64,000 nucleotides of DNA from Thermoplasmata archaeon (GCA_021796385.1 JAJYXQ010000033.1:1-64000); one strand, 5' to 3'; positions 46,501-52,976 are shown, numbered from the stretch's first letter. Program-made: numbers and translations. Notes: generated by a model from the letters alone, not told the origin.

Positions 46501-46703
46501 GTTGGTTGAGTGCGCTTCAGGGGGAGAACCAGATGGGGACTGTGTTCCTGACCGCTGGGCGGCAGGGTCACCGCACCCTGCCCTGCAGACATGGTGAGCA
46601 CAACAGTCACGATTGGTAGCAAGAGAGCAATGGATACCACGATGCTCGCTCCCGAGAACACAAATGAGACGACACTTGGTGGACGCTTCCGATCAAGCCG
46701 CAC
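43422..46703 (-). CDS. giant transmembrane YVTN/Ig protein with cytoplasmic winged-helix domain
   Basis: I prefer the GTG at 46703, which gives a basic N-region (MRLDRKRPP) and signal segment (SGASIVVSIALLLPIVTVVL), 1093 residues. The longer ORF to 46826 crosses the TATA box of the divergent gene. Eight or more YVTN blades (GEVFVANNGSNTVSVISDST) are followed by Ig/PKD-like modules, one transmembrane helix (FPLWALLAIVVLVAALLLFLVV), the juxtamembrane ALRVTPEGIAVEE, and a winged helix (YMLLYVIAQRPRSLDAIKQV, VYAITPVGRHFLQ). RPEDVNPQ and a charged tail close it. It is a paralogue of the kelch receptor with a different outer sensor. Confidence 0.75.
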   Translation of the reverse strand: MRLDRKRPPSVVSFVFSGASIVVSIALLLPIVTVVLTMSAGQGAVTLPPSGQEHSPHLVLPLKRTQPTSGCATYPCVVATVPVGVDPWGVAYDGGKGEVFVANWNDSNTVSVVSDTSNTVVTTIVGSGWYPESVAYDGGKGEVFVGDFGSGTVDVISDATDTVVATVNLGGFAGFPVGVAYDGGMGEVFATNDGSNSVSVISDATNKVVASIPVGGPGVAYDSGKGEVFATNGNSVSVISDATNKVVASVGVGTSPVSLAYDSGKGEVFVANRGMNSVDVISDATNSIVKGIIVGSSPDAMAYDSGTGEVFVANNGSNTVSVISDSTDNVVATLPVGLGPDGVAYDSGTGEVFVANSYSDNLSVIADGTRPAISSFTASPPSLLAGEWTNLTVAANGGQGTLTYSYTGLPSGCASKNVSTLPCRPTTAGNYTVRVFANNSYGSASATTTLNVTAWLTSVSISPTSITIQNGTAAVFSTFPVCSGGSCPAGTSYAWSLNNSLVTLNITTGTSVKATAVANSGSTKLTLVATLGSHTVTNSSTITLVPGPGPLVANVTLSAYSVHPGTKVWINATASGGKEPYGYVWTLNSTLSLGSGSTVAYTPRGAGNYTFSVNVSDSVGQWTTQRVVLRVLPPGVYLPLTVALSANTTRVHVGARVALTGSASGGLAPYTYVWSLNGVNESSLGILPTQNLQFSNPGNYTYRLWVTDSKGDVAVSNPVTIEVSPVSTQTQTGPSATAFPLWALLAIVVLVAALLLFLVVVIIVVPRRRKRNSHTEREGLDQEALPGESLSSDSGAWQFEQPQPDYFSGVTFPQPPPEWQVDPTAAYGTYQAPAPPPPAPEPDRQSHAFPSEKLNPDAYRSWALRVTPEGIAVEEIGHQKEAAPVRDAEFTTIDASVATTSPGPQRGVPSTEDAYMLLYVIAQRPRSLDAIKQVVNLPDDSLASLLRALEKASMIVTGTNSTTRIRVYAITPVGRHFLQSALGEASNAVPPSEALPPARSASASKGGPPPSPQPRPSRPVEGVEMDGLRPEDVNPQARAVPKGSYQAWSADVVGGSANIHEIGGEGAKREAAERERIRRLLEYRENQRRQRGP

Positions 46704-46740
46704 GAATGGATGAATGGTGCCGAGGTTATCAGGTTTGCCG

Positions 46741-46776
46741 ACTCCTACACCGACTAATACCTCTACTAATACGCCG
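46741..46776. promoter_or_regulatory. 12-bp-period direct repeats in a divergent promoter
   Basis: ACTCCTACACCG, ACTAATACCTCT and ACTAATACGCCG follow each other with a 12-bp period, between the start of the YVTN receptor gene and the TATA box of the AbrB-like gene. They may be operator sites for the AbrB-like protein or a receptor's winged helix. Confidence 0.4.
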
Positions 46777-46787
46777 ACAATGCCCTT

Positions 46788-46796
46788 GCTTATATT
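46788..46796 (+). promoter_or_regulatory. TATA box of the AbrB-like gene
   Basis: CTTATATTG is centred 28 nt before the ATG at 46820, the leaderless spacing seen for many genes here. Confidence 0.55.
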
Positions 46797-46819
46797 GCAC
46801 ACGCTGGCATCAGAAACGG

Positions 46820-47011
46820 ATGCCAAGATCGTACGAAGCCAAAGTGCAACGAGTGGTATCGAGATCCGAGTCCCTGAGAGTGACCGTGCCCCAAGTCATC
46901 GTGGCCCTTCTGGACCTGAAGGACGGGGACACCCTTGCATTCACGGTTGAGCCGGGGTCGGGCAAGGTCTCCGTGACCAAGAAGGAAGGACCGACCTCAC
47001 AACGAAGATAG
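46820..47011 (+). CDS. AbrB/SpoVT-type swapped-hairpin DNA-binding protein
   Basis: From the ATG at 46820 this is a 63-residue protein. YEAKVQRVVSRSESLRVTVP followed by LLDLKDGDTLAFTVEPGSGK is the beta-alpha-beta swapped hairpin of archaeal AbrB-family regulators, of normal length. The larger track ORF from 46613 reads backwards into the receptor gene. It may autoregulate through the 12-bp repeats and control the divergent receptor. Its stop touches the 47009 repeat. Confidence 0.7.
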   Translation: MPRSYEAKVQRVVSRSESLRVTVPQVIVALLDLKDGDTLAFTVEPGSGKVSVTKKEGPTSQRR

Positions 47012-47238
47012 ACCAAGGTAGCGACTACACGGCAAGCGCCAATCGGGGGACTCAAATCGGATCGGGGCTCATATCCTGACCTCTTGTGACCGCTTGGAAT
47101 TTCGGTGTATACTAGGGGGATGGGGACCCCATCCCCAAGATGGGGAAATCCACTTGGCGCACCTCTGGGGCTGGGGTCGAAGGGCCTACCCCTCGTCCCC
47201 TGCACCCCTGACCGCCACGTCGCCCGGGTCTTGGGCAG
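47009..47238. repeat. diverged direct repeat, copy 2
   Basis: This is the partner of 38436-38664. It begins at the stop codon of the AbrB-like gene. Frames here are interrupted, so it is not a gene. Confidence 0.55.
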
Positions 47239-47348
47239 GAGCGACGAAACCGCCGATCCTGATGTATTAGGGGTTGTAAGGGGGAAGAGGTACGAAAAGC
47301 GGGCCGAATTTTTTCGTATGGGTCACTAGTTTCGTCGGACCTCGCAAA

Positions 47349-47528
47349 ATGCAGGGCGCTCGAGCCGATGAAGACGAGTTCCGGAAGGCCATGGTCATCG
47401 ACGTCGGAAGTGAAGGTGACCGGGTCAAGGCGTTGGACTGGCCGGATGACCTAGGAGAGAACGACGATAGTCTTGACGAAGCGTTCCGTGGACATCATGG
47501 AGATGGCTACGACGAGGAGGACGGTTGA
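47349..47528 (+). CDS. 59-residue acidic protein
   Basis: This ORF is too short for the track. MQGARADEDEFRKAMVIDVG leads into a tail very rich in Asp and Glu (DLGENDDSLDEAFRGHHGDG). No family is recognised. It overlaps the next, basic, ORF by 4 nt (TTGA), the arrangement usual for small viral or plasmid gene pairs. Confidence 0.45.
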   Translation: MQGARADEDEFRKAMVIDVGSEGDRVKALDWPDDLGENDDSLDEAFRGHHGDGYDEEDG

Positions 47529-47695
47529 CCCCCAAGAGAAAGCCGTCCGCCAGGAGAGTCGGACCGGACTTGGATGCGCTGAGCTACCGGGGAAAGAAAG
47601 AGTATCGAGTGGCGTTTCTGAGCTTGGAGGTCCCAAGAAGCCTGCCCCACATTGAGTGGCTTGACGCGTATCGGAAGTTCTTCCGGAGCATCTGA
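47525..47695 (+). CDS. 56-residue basic protein coupled to the acidic ORF
   Basis: This ORF is too short for the track. It starts at a TTG overlapping the previous stop: LTPKRKPSARRVGPDLDALS and HIEWLDAYRKFFRSI. The opposite charges of the two products suggest they may bind each other. It ends 22 nt before the end of the convergent HTH gene. Coding status rests on the frame-coupled overlap only. Confidence 0.4.
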   Translation: MTPKRKPSARRVGPDLDALSYRGKKEYRVAFLSLEVPRSLPHIEWLDAYRKFFRSI

Positions 47696-47717
47696 GGTGG
47701 TAGATGGGCACAGGATC

Positions 47718-47939
47718 CTACCAGTGTGTGTCTATGGGCCGGGCGGAGGTTTTGTGCACGGTCTGTACCCTGTGAAACTCGCATGCCCGAGCGCGCAACG
47801 TTCCTGCATTCTGACCCATGTCTGAAGCGATGCTCTTCCATGACTCGCCCTTGGCCCTCCGCGCCATGGCGATTGGGATGATTCCCAGCGGGAACGTCCT
47901 GGGACGCCCTCCGCTCTTGCGGTGAGAACCTTCGCTCAT
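47718..47939 (-). CDS. small helix-turn-helix protein
   Basis: The 73-residue protein has GGRPRTFPLGIIPIAMARRA and then GESWKSIASDMGQNAGTLRA, a resolvase- or sigma-like HTH. Its ATG overlaps the stop of the RadB-like gene (ATGA), making it the last gene of the five-gene replication operon. It probably regulates copy number or transcription of the element. Confidence 0.6.
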   Translation of the reverse strand: MSEGSHRKSGGRPRTFPLGIIPIAMARRAKGESWKSIASDMGQNAGTLRARACEFHRVQTVHKTSARPIDTHW

Positions 47940-48631
47940 TTCACGGATTGGAAACCATCAGAGGTCAGCCTTAGTGAGCACTCCGAAGATTTACATTCAG
48001 TTTTCAAAGTTGAGCGTAACGCAATGATGGTTGGGTTGATGCTCGTCCGTTGCATCTCAATTCTAACGTCCTCCCAGCCCTCGAGGGTTCGTTCCGCCAC
48101 AGGGAGCACTCTGCCTGTGGTGTAGTCGATCCAGGTCTGACCGCTTGTCGAGACCATGACGCCAGGAGAGCGGGCAGCCTCTCTCAGATAGGACATCTGC
48201 ATTGAGAGTGACTGTAGTGCCCATGGTTCCCGATTTGTTCTGATGTGGAGCCTGACGAACTCGGTCAGAGAGTCGACGATGATCATGGCCGGGCGCAGTG
48301 AGGTCTTGGCCGACAGGATGCACGCCTGGTTGATGGCGGCTTCCTGCGTTCGCAGGGATCTTACCTTCTGGACTTGGAGGCGATTCAGGGTTTTCTCGCC
48401 ATCTATTTCTTGACCGTGACTCATGTGGGCGAGTCTCTGAATGGGGATACCAGCGGTCTCTATCCAGTATACCTTCCCCCCGATAGACAGCGCCCGAGCC
48501 GCCAGCCAAAGTAGGAGATTCGTTTTTCCAGATCCACCGGGCCCGAAGAAGAACGTGATGTGGTGTTCACGCAAGCCACCACCCAATAGATCGTCCAGAC
48601 CATGGAGCCCGGTCGAGAATGTCCCTCTCAT
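47936..48631 (-). CDS. RadB/RadA-like RecA-family ATPase
   Basis: This 231-residue protein starts STGLHGLDDLLGGGLREHHI and has Walker A GPGGSGKT (30-37) and Walker B AMIIVDSL (about 113-120), the layout of archaeal RadB/KaiC-like recombinase paralogues without the N-terminal HhH domain of RadA. Its ATG overlaps the Rep stop, so it is made with the replication initiator and may help strand exchange, loading or resolution during element replication. Confidence 0.75.
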   Translation of the reverse strand: MRGTFSTGLHGLDDLLGGGLREHHITFFFGPGGSGKTNLLLWLAARALSIGGKVYWIETAGIPIQRLAHMSHGQEIDGEKTLNRLQVQKVRSLRTQEAAINQACILSAKTSLRPAMIIVDSLTEFVRLHIRTNREPWALQSLSMQMSYLREAARSPGVMVSTSGQTWIDYTTGRVLPVAERTLEGWEDVRIEMQRTSINPTIIALRSTLKTECKSSECSLRLTSDGFQSVK

Positions 48632-49596
48632 CGAAGATCCTCATTGCCCATGCGATCAGGAGGGCGATCTCCACCTTCGTTTTCTAGGTCATCGATGGAA
48701 GTCGCTACCGGCGTCTTCTTTTGTGGCACGTTTGATTTTCGTCGGAAGTCTCCGAAGGGTACTACGGCTGGGACTCCGGGAACTATCGGCGCATGATCGA
48801 GCAAATACAACATTACGTGGAGGATGCTTTCGCCGCGTATAGTGCTAAATGGACCCCCTTTCCGTCCTCTCACAACCTGGACATGCAGGCCCTCATCGTT
48901 GCTTTCATAATGTTCGAATCGAACGCCGAGACATAGCAGGTGAGCGTGAGGACCCCACGTTCCCCAACCCTCTCCGACCCATCGGTTTCCCCATAATTGG
49001 GGAACGATGACCCCCGCGTATCCTCCCCATGCATACTGTCGGGCCTTTTTCAGCGCAGCCTTCCGCAGGTGGTTGATTACGTCTCCGTGATCGTCATCCT
49101 CAGCGTATCTTTCCTTGGGGGGAGAGATTACAACGTGGTAGAGCGCGAAGATCCTCAGTTTATTCATCATCGCGGTCAGTTTCATCTTGTACCGCAATCC
49201 CACGGTGTGAGACCAGGCTCCTCCTCTGTGGGGAACCGGATGATGCACCGGACACCATTTGCCGCCCGAGCATAACCCCGAGCATCGCGAACACTCCCGG
49301 TGACCACAGCATCGCTTTCTCGGCCCTTTGTCGGTCTCGAAAATCCTTCCGCAACCTGGTGTCGGCCTTCCCATGCCCGGGTACGTCGCTCTTCTCTTCG
49401 CTCTGTCCGTTCTGGCCTTCTGGTGTCGCTCCTTCTCGTTGCCCGGTTCGTCCGTTGGGACAGTCTGTGGTGAAACAAGACTAGAGGGGAGTGTGAGGGG
49501 GGTTTTTGGTGGGTCAGAATCGCGTATGGAATCGGAGGTGGAACGCGGCATCATCGCGTCCTTAGGCGTATTAGCTGGGCGAGCGTCCTCGGACAT
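48628..49596 (-). CDS. HUH-type rolling-circle replication initiator (Rep)
   Basis: This 322-residue protein has a basic N-terminus, then a Cys/His cluster (C82 to H119, CCGHRECSRCSGLCSGGKWC) that should bind zinc. VVISPP (about 155-160) resembles Rep motif 1. GPHAHLLCLGV carries the metal-binding HUH pair (H217, H219). A candidate nicking Tyr is Y264 in HVMLYLLDHAP. Similar Reps occur in archaeal plasmids and pleomorphic viruses. GAGGT lies 3 nt before the ATG. It implies that the element can replicate as a circle after excision. Confidence 0.7.
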   Translation of the reverse strand: MSEDARPANTPKDAMMPRSTSDSIRDSDPPKTPLTLPSSLVSPQTVPTDEPGNEKERHQKARTDRAKRRATYPGMGRPTPGCGRIFETDKGPRKRCCGHRECSRCSGLCSGGKWCPVHHPVPHRGGAWSHTVGLRYKMKLTAMMNKLRIFALYHVVISPPKERYAEDDDHGDVINHLRKAALKKARQYAWGGYAGVIVPQLWGNRWVGEGWGTWGPHAHLLCLGVRFEHYESNDEGLHVQVVRGRKGGPFSTIRGESILHVMLYLLDHAPIVPGVPAVVPFGDFRRKSNVPQKKTPVATSIDDLENEGGDRPPDRMGNEDLR

Positions 49597-49603
49597 GGAC
49601 CTC

Positions 49604-49771
49604 TCACTCCTCCCTCGCTCGAGCGAGAGGGATCAAGATGCGGAGTACGCCGAGGTACTCGTCGTCGGCCACCGTGTCGGGCAACGCCTCGACCGCAACG
49701 CGATAGGGGTCGCCGGAAGGGCGGTTCTTCTTGGCCTCCGCCTTCAATTTGGTGATGTCTCGCAAGGTCAC
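49604..49771 (-). CDS. 55-residue protein between AbrB and Rep
   Basis: A GTG start overlaps the AbrB stop (GTGA): MTLRDITKLKAEAKKNRPSG, then VEALPDTVADDEYLGVLRIL. It ends 7 nt before the Rep ATG. It is soluble, helical and of unknown function. The longer track ORF 49604-49993 starts upstream in the AbrB region and is probably not used. Confidence 0.5.
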   Translation of the reverse strand: MTLRDITKLKAEAKKNRPSGDPYRVAVEALPDTVADDEYLGVLRILIPLARAREE

Positions 49772-49977
49772 GGGACCTCCGCGGGGAGTCTGGCCAAAAC
49801 GCTCTGTACGCTCTCCTCCTGGCCCGGCGGAAATACTATCAGTATGGAACCAAACACCATGGTCAGTATAGTGCCCTTTTCGATCCCGACTGCCGCGCAC
49901 CACGCTCGTGGCATCGCCACGTACAGCGAGCGGCCCGCCCCCATCTGTCGCGCCCTCCGTTGAGTTTTCCCCGGCAT
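49768..49977 (-). CDS. AbrB-like DNA-binding protein, first gene of the Rep operon
   Basis: The 69-residue protein has GAGRSLYVAMPRAWCAAVGI and KGTILTMVFGSILIVFPPGQ, a swapped-hairpin AbrB fold. AAAGG lies just before the ATG. It heads the operon AbrB, small protein, Rep, RadB, HTH, all overlapping or within 7 nt, so it probably autoregulates replication. Confidence 0.65.
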   Translation of the reverse strand: MPGKTQRRARQMGAGRSLYVAMPRAWCAAVGIEKGTILTMVFGSILIVFPPGQEESVQSVLARLPAEVP

Positions 49978-50065
49978 CCTTTTGTAAGTCCAAATGTTAC
50001 AGGGTGCAGCGGGAGATTTGAGTCATTGACCAGTGGGATTTTCGTTTTTGTGGGAGGATAGTACA

Positions 50066-51349
50066 TTGGCGAACAAGACGGTAATCGAGCCCCCTGTCAC
50101 CCCACGCGAGCTCGAAGAACTGAATATCTTGGGTTCCGAGGAACAACCGTGCAAGACGTGTCGCAGGCGTGCAAACATCATCCTTGGTCTCTCTGAGGGC
50201 AAGACCGGGGTGACAGTTTCTCACGATCTGAGTGTCAACAAGAACACCGTGACCAGTGTTAGAAAACTGTTCACGATGGAGGAAGACGGTCGCGTATCTA
50301 GACTCAGGTGTGCAGAGCACAACTTGTCCAAAGGCCAACTGTTGCGAGAGGACGACCCCGGGAGAGTCTTACAGCGCGCTCCTCAAGCCGACACGCCAGA
50401 GGTCTTCCTCCAACGCCTCTACGCTCGCATGTTGGCAAATACGCCAAGACGGAATAGAAAAATAGCGGAACATATCAACTCGAAGATGAAAGGTGGGCGC
50501 CTCCCTACCCTTTCTGCCAGTGATCTGGAGCAACTCAAGAATGCTCGGCGGCGGCCTCCTCTCCCTCCCCGTTCCTTGGAAGCCTTTCACCGGGTTCTTG
50601 GGCACGATCCCGACCACACCCTGATGTGGGAATCTGCGCATCATCTGAGACACATCCGAGTTAAGAGAAACGAAGTCGTAAGCTCATACGACACGAACCC
50701 GAAGACCATCCGGAGTGTATGGAAGAGACTCTTATTGAGTTCCGACCTCCGCCGCGAGGGACGCAACTTGTGGAACGGACTGATCAAGCGTTACCACTGG
50801 AACGGCGAGGGGATTGTTGTGATGGCCCCCGCCACCCATTATCCCAACGGGATTCTTGTGGCCATGTTCAGGATTGGGGCGGTGAAGGTGAAAGTAAACC
50901 CTGAGCCCAAAGCATGCAGTCGTTGTCTTAGATCGATCGAATTCCTCCAAGAAACAGAGGCAGACCGGCTGGCCTTCCTGATGGCACACAACAAATCATC
51001 TGTGCAAACGAAGGTGACCGAGCGTGACCTCCTTTCACCGGCATTCGATAGGATTGTGAGCGAGAATAAGCTCGGTGGACGTGGGAAGAACAAGGCACTT
51101 ACCCTCCTGCTAGCCTACCCTAAGTTGAGTCGCAACGCTTCCAACGTGGAGCGAACCCATGGACACCCCGGTCTCATCGTTGTCTGGGCGAAGGATCTGG
51201 AAACATGGCTGGAGCGATACAAGGTACTTGTTCTCTGGGCTCTATCGAATCCCAACCTCATATCGTTCGTCTCTGAACCAGGCGCAGGGGCTGAGTCCAT
51301 AGAGCGTGTCGCTCCAAAGGTTGTTGAAGGAGGCCTGCCCTATCGATAG
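50066..51349 (+). CDS. element protein with N-terminal CxxC and helix-turn-helix, unknown function
   Basis: I choose the TTG at 50066 because GGAGGA lies 7 nt upstream; the product has 427 residues. PCKTCRRRANIILGLSEGKT and VSHDLSVNKNTVTSVRKLF form a zinc knuckle-like pair plus an HTH of the kind seen in transposases and regulators. A second CSRCLRSIEFLQ occurs in the last third, with a Lys-rich segment and FDRIVSENKLGGRGKN. No DDE, HUH or polymerase motif is visible. It is divergent from the Rep operon, so it may be a replication or integration accessory protein. Confidence 0.5.
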   Translation: MANKTVIEPPVTPRELEELNILGSEEQPCKTCRRRANIILGLSEGKTGVTVSHDLSVNKNTVTSVRKLFTMEEDGRVSRLRCAEHNLSKGQLLREDDPGRVLQRAPQADTPEVFLQRLYARMLANTPRRNRKIAEHINSKMKGGRLPTLSASDLEQLKNARRRPPLPPRSLEAFHRVLGHDPDHTLMWESAHHLRHIRVKRNEVVSSYDTNPKTIRSVWKRLLLSSDLRREGRNLWNGLIKRYHWNGEGIVVMAPATHYPNGILVAMFRIGAVKVKVNPEPKACSRCLRSIEFLQETEADRLAFLMAHNKSSVQTKVTERDLLSPAFDRIVSENKLGGRGKNKALTLLLAYPKLSRNASNVERTHGHPGLIVVWAKDLETWLERYKVLVLWALSNPNLISFVSEPGAGAESIERVAPKVVEGGLPYR

Positions 51350-51597
51350 AGATTGGTGTTTGTGCCACCGGGCTCACTCGCCGCCAGTTGAAGAAGACAC
51401 CTCGGGCAATTGGTTTCCACCGGTGAACCGGTCAACGGTGGTAGCACCGGATCCTTCGAGGCTGCGCCGCAGAGCGCTCTGCCGCAGTGGCGACACTTCG
51501 CGTGGACGACCACCTCCTGCTGGTTTTCATTTCCGGTGTACTCCTTTGATTGTTCCTCGGAAGCGGTCTCTCCGTCCCCCTCTCCAAGCACGGTCAT
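51340..51597 (-). CDS. 85-residue zinc-ribbon protein coupled to the integrase
   Basis: Its ATG overlaps the integrase stop (ATGA). CRHCGRALCGAAS and NCPRCLLQL give four zinc-binding Cys; the N-terminus is acidic. It overlaps the end of the convergent gene by 10 nt. It may be an integration accessory (excisionase-like) or regulator. Confidence 0.55.
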   Translation of the reverse strand: MTVLGEGDGETASEEQSKEYTGNENQQEVVVHAKCRHCGRALCGAASKDPVLPPLTGSPVETNCPRCLLQLAASEPGGTNTNLYR

Positions 51598-52922
51598 GCG
51601 TCACCTTTGGGTTCCGGACCCGCTCCCGGTGGAGCCTGAAGGATGACTCGGTCAGGACCGAGAGAAGCGACGTACTGCCATCCGCCAGCGAGTAGTTTGT
51701 CCACTTCGGATGAAGAGACGGCCTTTTGGGTGGACCTCGCCTCCTTTCCCGGAGAGGTCTTGCCCATCTTCTCCTTCGCGAACTCCAGCAACTCCTTGTC
51801 CGACATTGCACTGATGTCGAGCTTGTCGACCTCCTCCTGAGAAGCTCCGGCGATGAGCAACATCAGCTTCACTCGTCCCTCGTCTAGGGAGGGGTCGCGT
51901 TTGCTCGGCACAGTGGAGAGAAACGGTTCGCAGCGCTGGTAGGCGCTCCGCATGTCCTCGATCATGTCCTTGGGGAGGCGGCCCTTATTGGTCGTGTAGC
52001 GGGCCTCCATTGACCCCTTGTGCCCCATCCAGAAGACCCTGTAATCGTGGGCCACCTTGCCTTTACTCTCCGCAAGGAGGAGTTGGGTGTCGAAGTAGGC
52101 CCTCAAGACGTAGGGTCGCATCTTGAGGCCCGCTGCCCGCAAGGAGTTCCTCACCAAGTCACCGACGTTGGTCGTCCTGACGAACTGCTTGCCCTCGAAC
52201 CTCGGATGAAGGAGGTCGCTGTCTGGACCCAGCGTGGCTCCCACCCTCAGCCGCTCCTCAAGGTAGTCCTTGACGTACCGGCAACCCTCCTCACCCAAGA
52301 AGGAAAAGTACTTGTGGCCAGCCTTGGACAACTCTGGCCTCACGACAACCATTGCTGGAGTCTGGGTCCATAACACTTCCTTCCCTTGAATGATTAGGTC
52401 CGGAAAGTCCTTGACTCTCAGACCATCCTTCCCCAGGTAGTTCCCTAGGACCTCGGGTCTCAGGCCAGCGTGGGCCATGAGGACACAGGCGACCCTGCTG
52501 TTGGGGGTTGCACCGAGGAACACCTTCTGTAGCTCATCCTGTGTTGGCGTGCGCTCGTCAGTGAGGGTGGGGGTCGCCATGGCCCCTGCGACCTTGATGG
52601 GTCTGTCGATCCTGACGCCGTTGTGGACGAGCCACGACTTGACGTGCTTCAACCGAGTGGCGATGGAACTTCCTGCTTGCCCTCTCTTCTCCTCGCCTGC
52701 GATGAAGTCGAGGAGAAGGTCGTGGACCTCCTTCTCTTTCAGATAAACCATTGCCTTGGGAGAGGTCTTCATGGAGGTGCAGAAGAGCCCGAGGTTGCGG
52801 ATCGCCACATCGGCGGTCTTCTGAGAACCCCGAGCCATGTTCTCGTACCAACGCTTGACGTCGGGGTCCCTCAGGTAGGACCAGCCCTGAGAGGGCTCTC
52901 TCCTCAACCTCACGCTCATCAC
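51594..52922 (-). CDS. int: tyrosine recombinase (integrase)
   Basis: This 442-residue site-specific recombinase has an N-terminal SAM-like core-binding domain and a catalytic domain with R155 (MAHAGLRPEVLGNY), K204, Y271xxR274 (PYVLRAYFDT, where the family usually has HxxR), G300-H301 and the nucleophile Y309 (WMGHKGSMEARYTT). A basic/acidic extension of about 120 residues follows. The gene starts 40 bp inside the tRNA-Glu att site and its TATA box (52941-52950) lies in between. It is undamaged by integration, unlike split SSV-type integrases. Confidence 0.85.
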   Translation of the reverse strand: MMSVRLRREPSQGWSYLRDPDVKRWYENMARGSQKTADVAIRNLGLFCTSMKTSPKAMVYLKEKEVHDLLLDFIAGEEKRGQAGSSIATRLKHVKSWLVHNGVRIDRPIKVAGAMATPTLTDERTPTQDELQKVFLGATPNSRVACVLMAHAGLRPEVLGNYLGKDGLRVKDFPDLIIQGKEVLWTQTPAMVVVRPELSKAGHKYFSFLGEEGCRYVKDYLEERLRVGATLGPDSDLLHPRFEGKQFVRTTNVGDLVRNSLRAAGLKMRPYVLRAYFDTQLLLAESKGKVAHDYRVFWMGHKGSMEARYTTNKGRLPKDMIEDMRSAYQRCEPFLSTVPSKRDPSLDEGRVKLMLLIAGASQEEVDKLDISAMSDKELLEFAKEKMGKTSPGKEARSTQKAVSSSEVDKLLAGGWQYVASLGPDRVILQAPPGAGPEPKGDA

Positions 52923-52940
52923 AGGGTACAGGGAGGCGAG

Positions 52941-52950
52941 GTATTTAAAC
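52941..52950 (-). promoter_or_regulatory. TATA box of the integrase gene
   Basis: GTTTAAATAC on the minus strand is centred about 24 nt before the ATG. It lies between the att core and the gene, so excision would leave the promoter with the circular element. Confidence 0.6.
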
Positions 52951-52960
52951 CCTTGTGGGT

Positions 52961-52976
52961 ATGCTCCTGGGGGGAT
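52961..52976. repeat. right attachment site (attR) at the tRNA-Glu 3' end
   Basis: This is the 16-bp core identical to 12245-12260. It covers the end of the T-loop, the 3' strands of the T and acceptor stems and the discriminator base of tRNA-Glu, the usual target of archaeal tyrosine recombinases. Confidence 0.78.

Larger units (their letters stand above)
12245..52976. mobile_element. about 40.7-kb integrative element inserted in tRNA-Glu
   Basis: The element is bounded by exact 16-bp direct repeats (12245-12260 and 52961-52976). The right copy covers the 3' end of an intact tRNA-Glu gene, and a tyrosine recombinase gene starts 40 bp inside it. Contents include a Rep/RadB/AbrB operon, small coupled genes, a large defence island, three giant surface proteins and several broken transposases. 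Base composition looks lower in G+C than the arms. It could be an integrated rolling-circle plasmid or virus enlarged by cargo; no capsid, packaging or conjugation gene was recognised. It may be degraded at the left end, where transposase fragments cluster. Confidence 0.75.
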
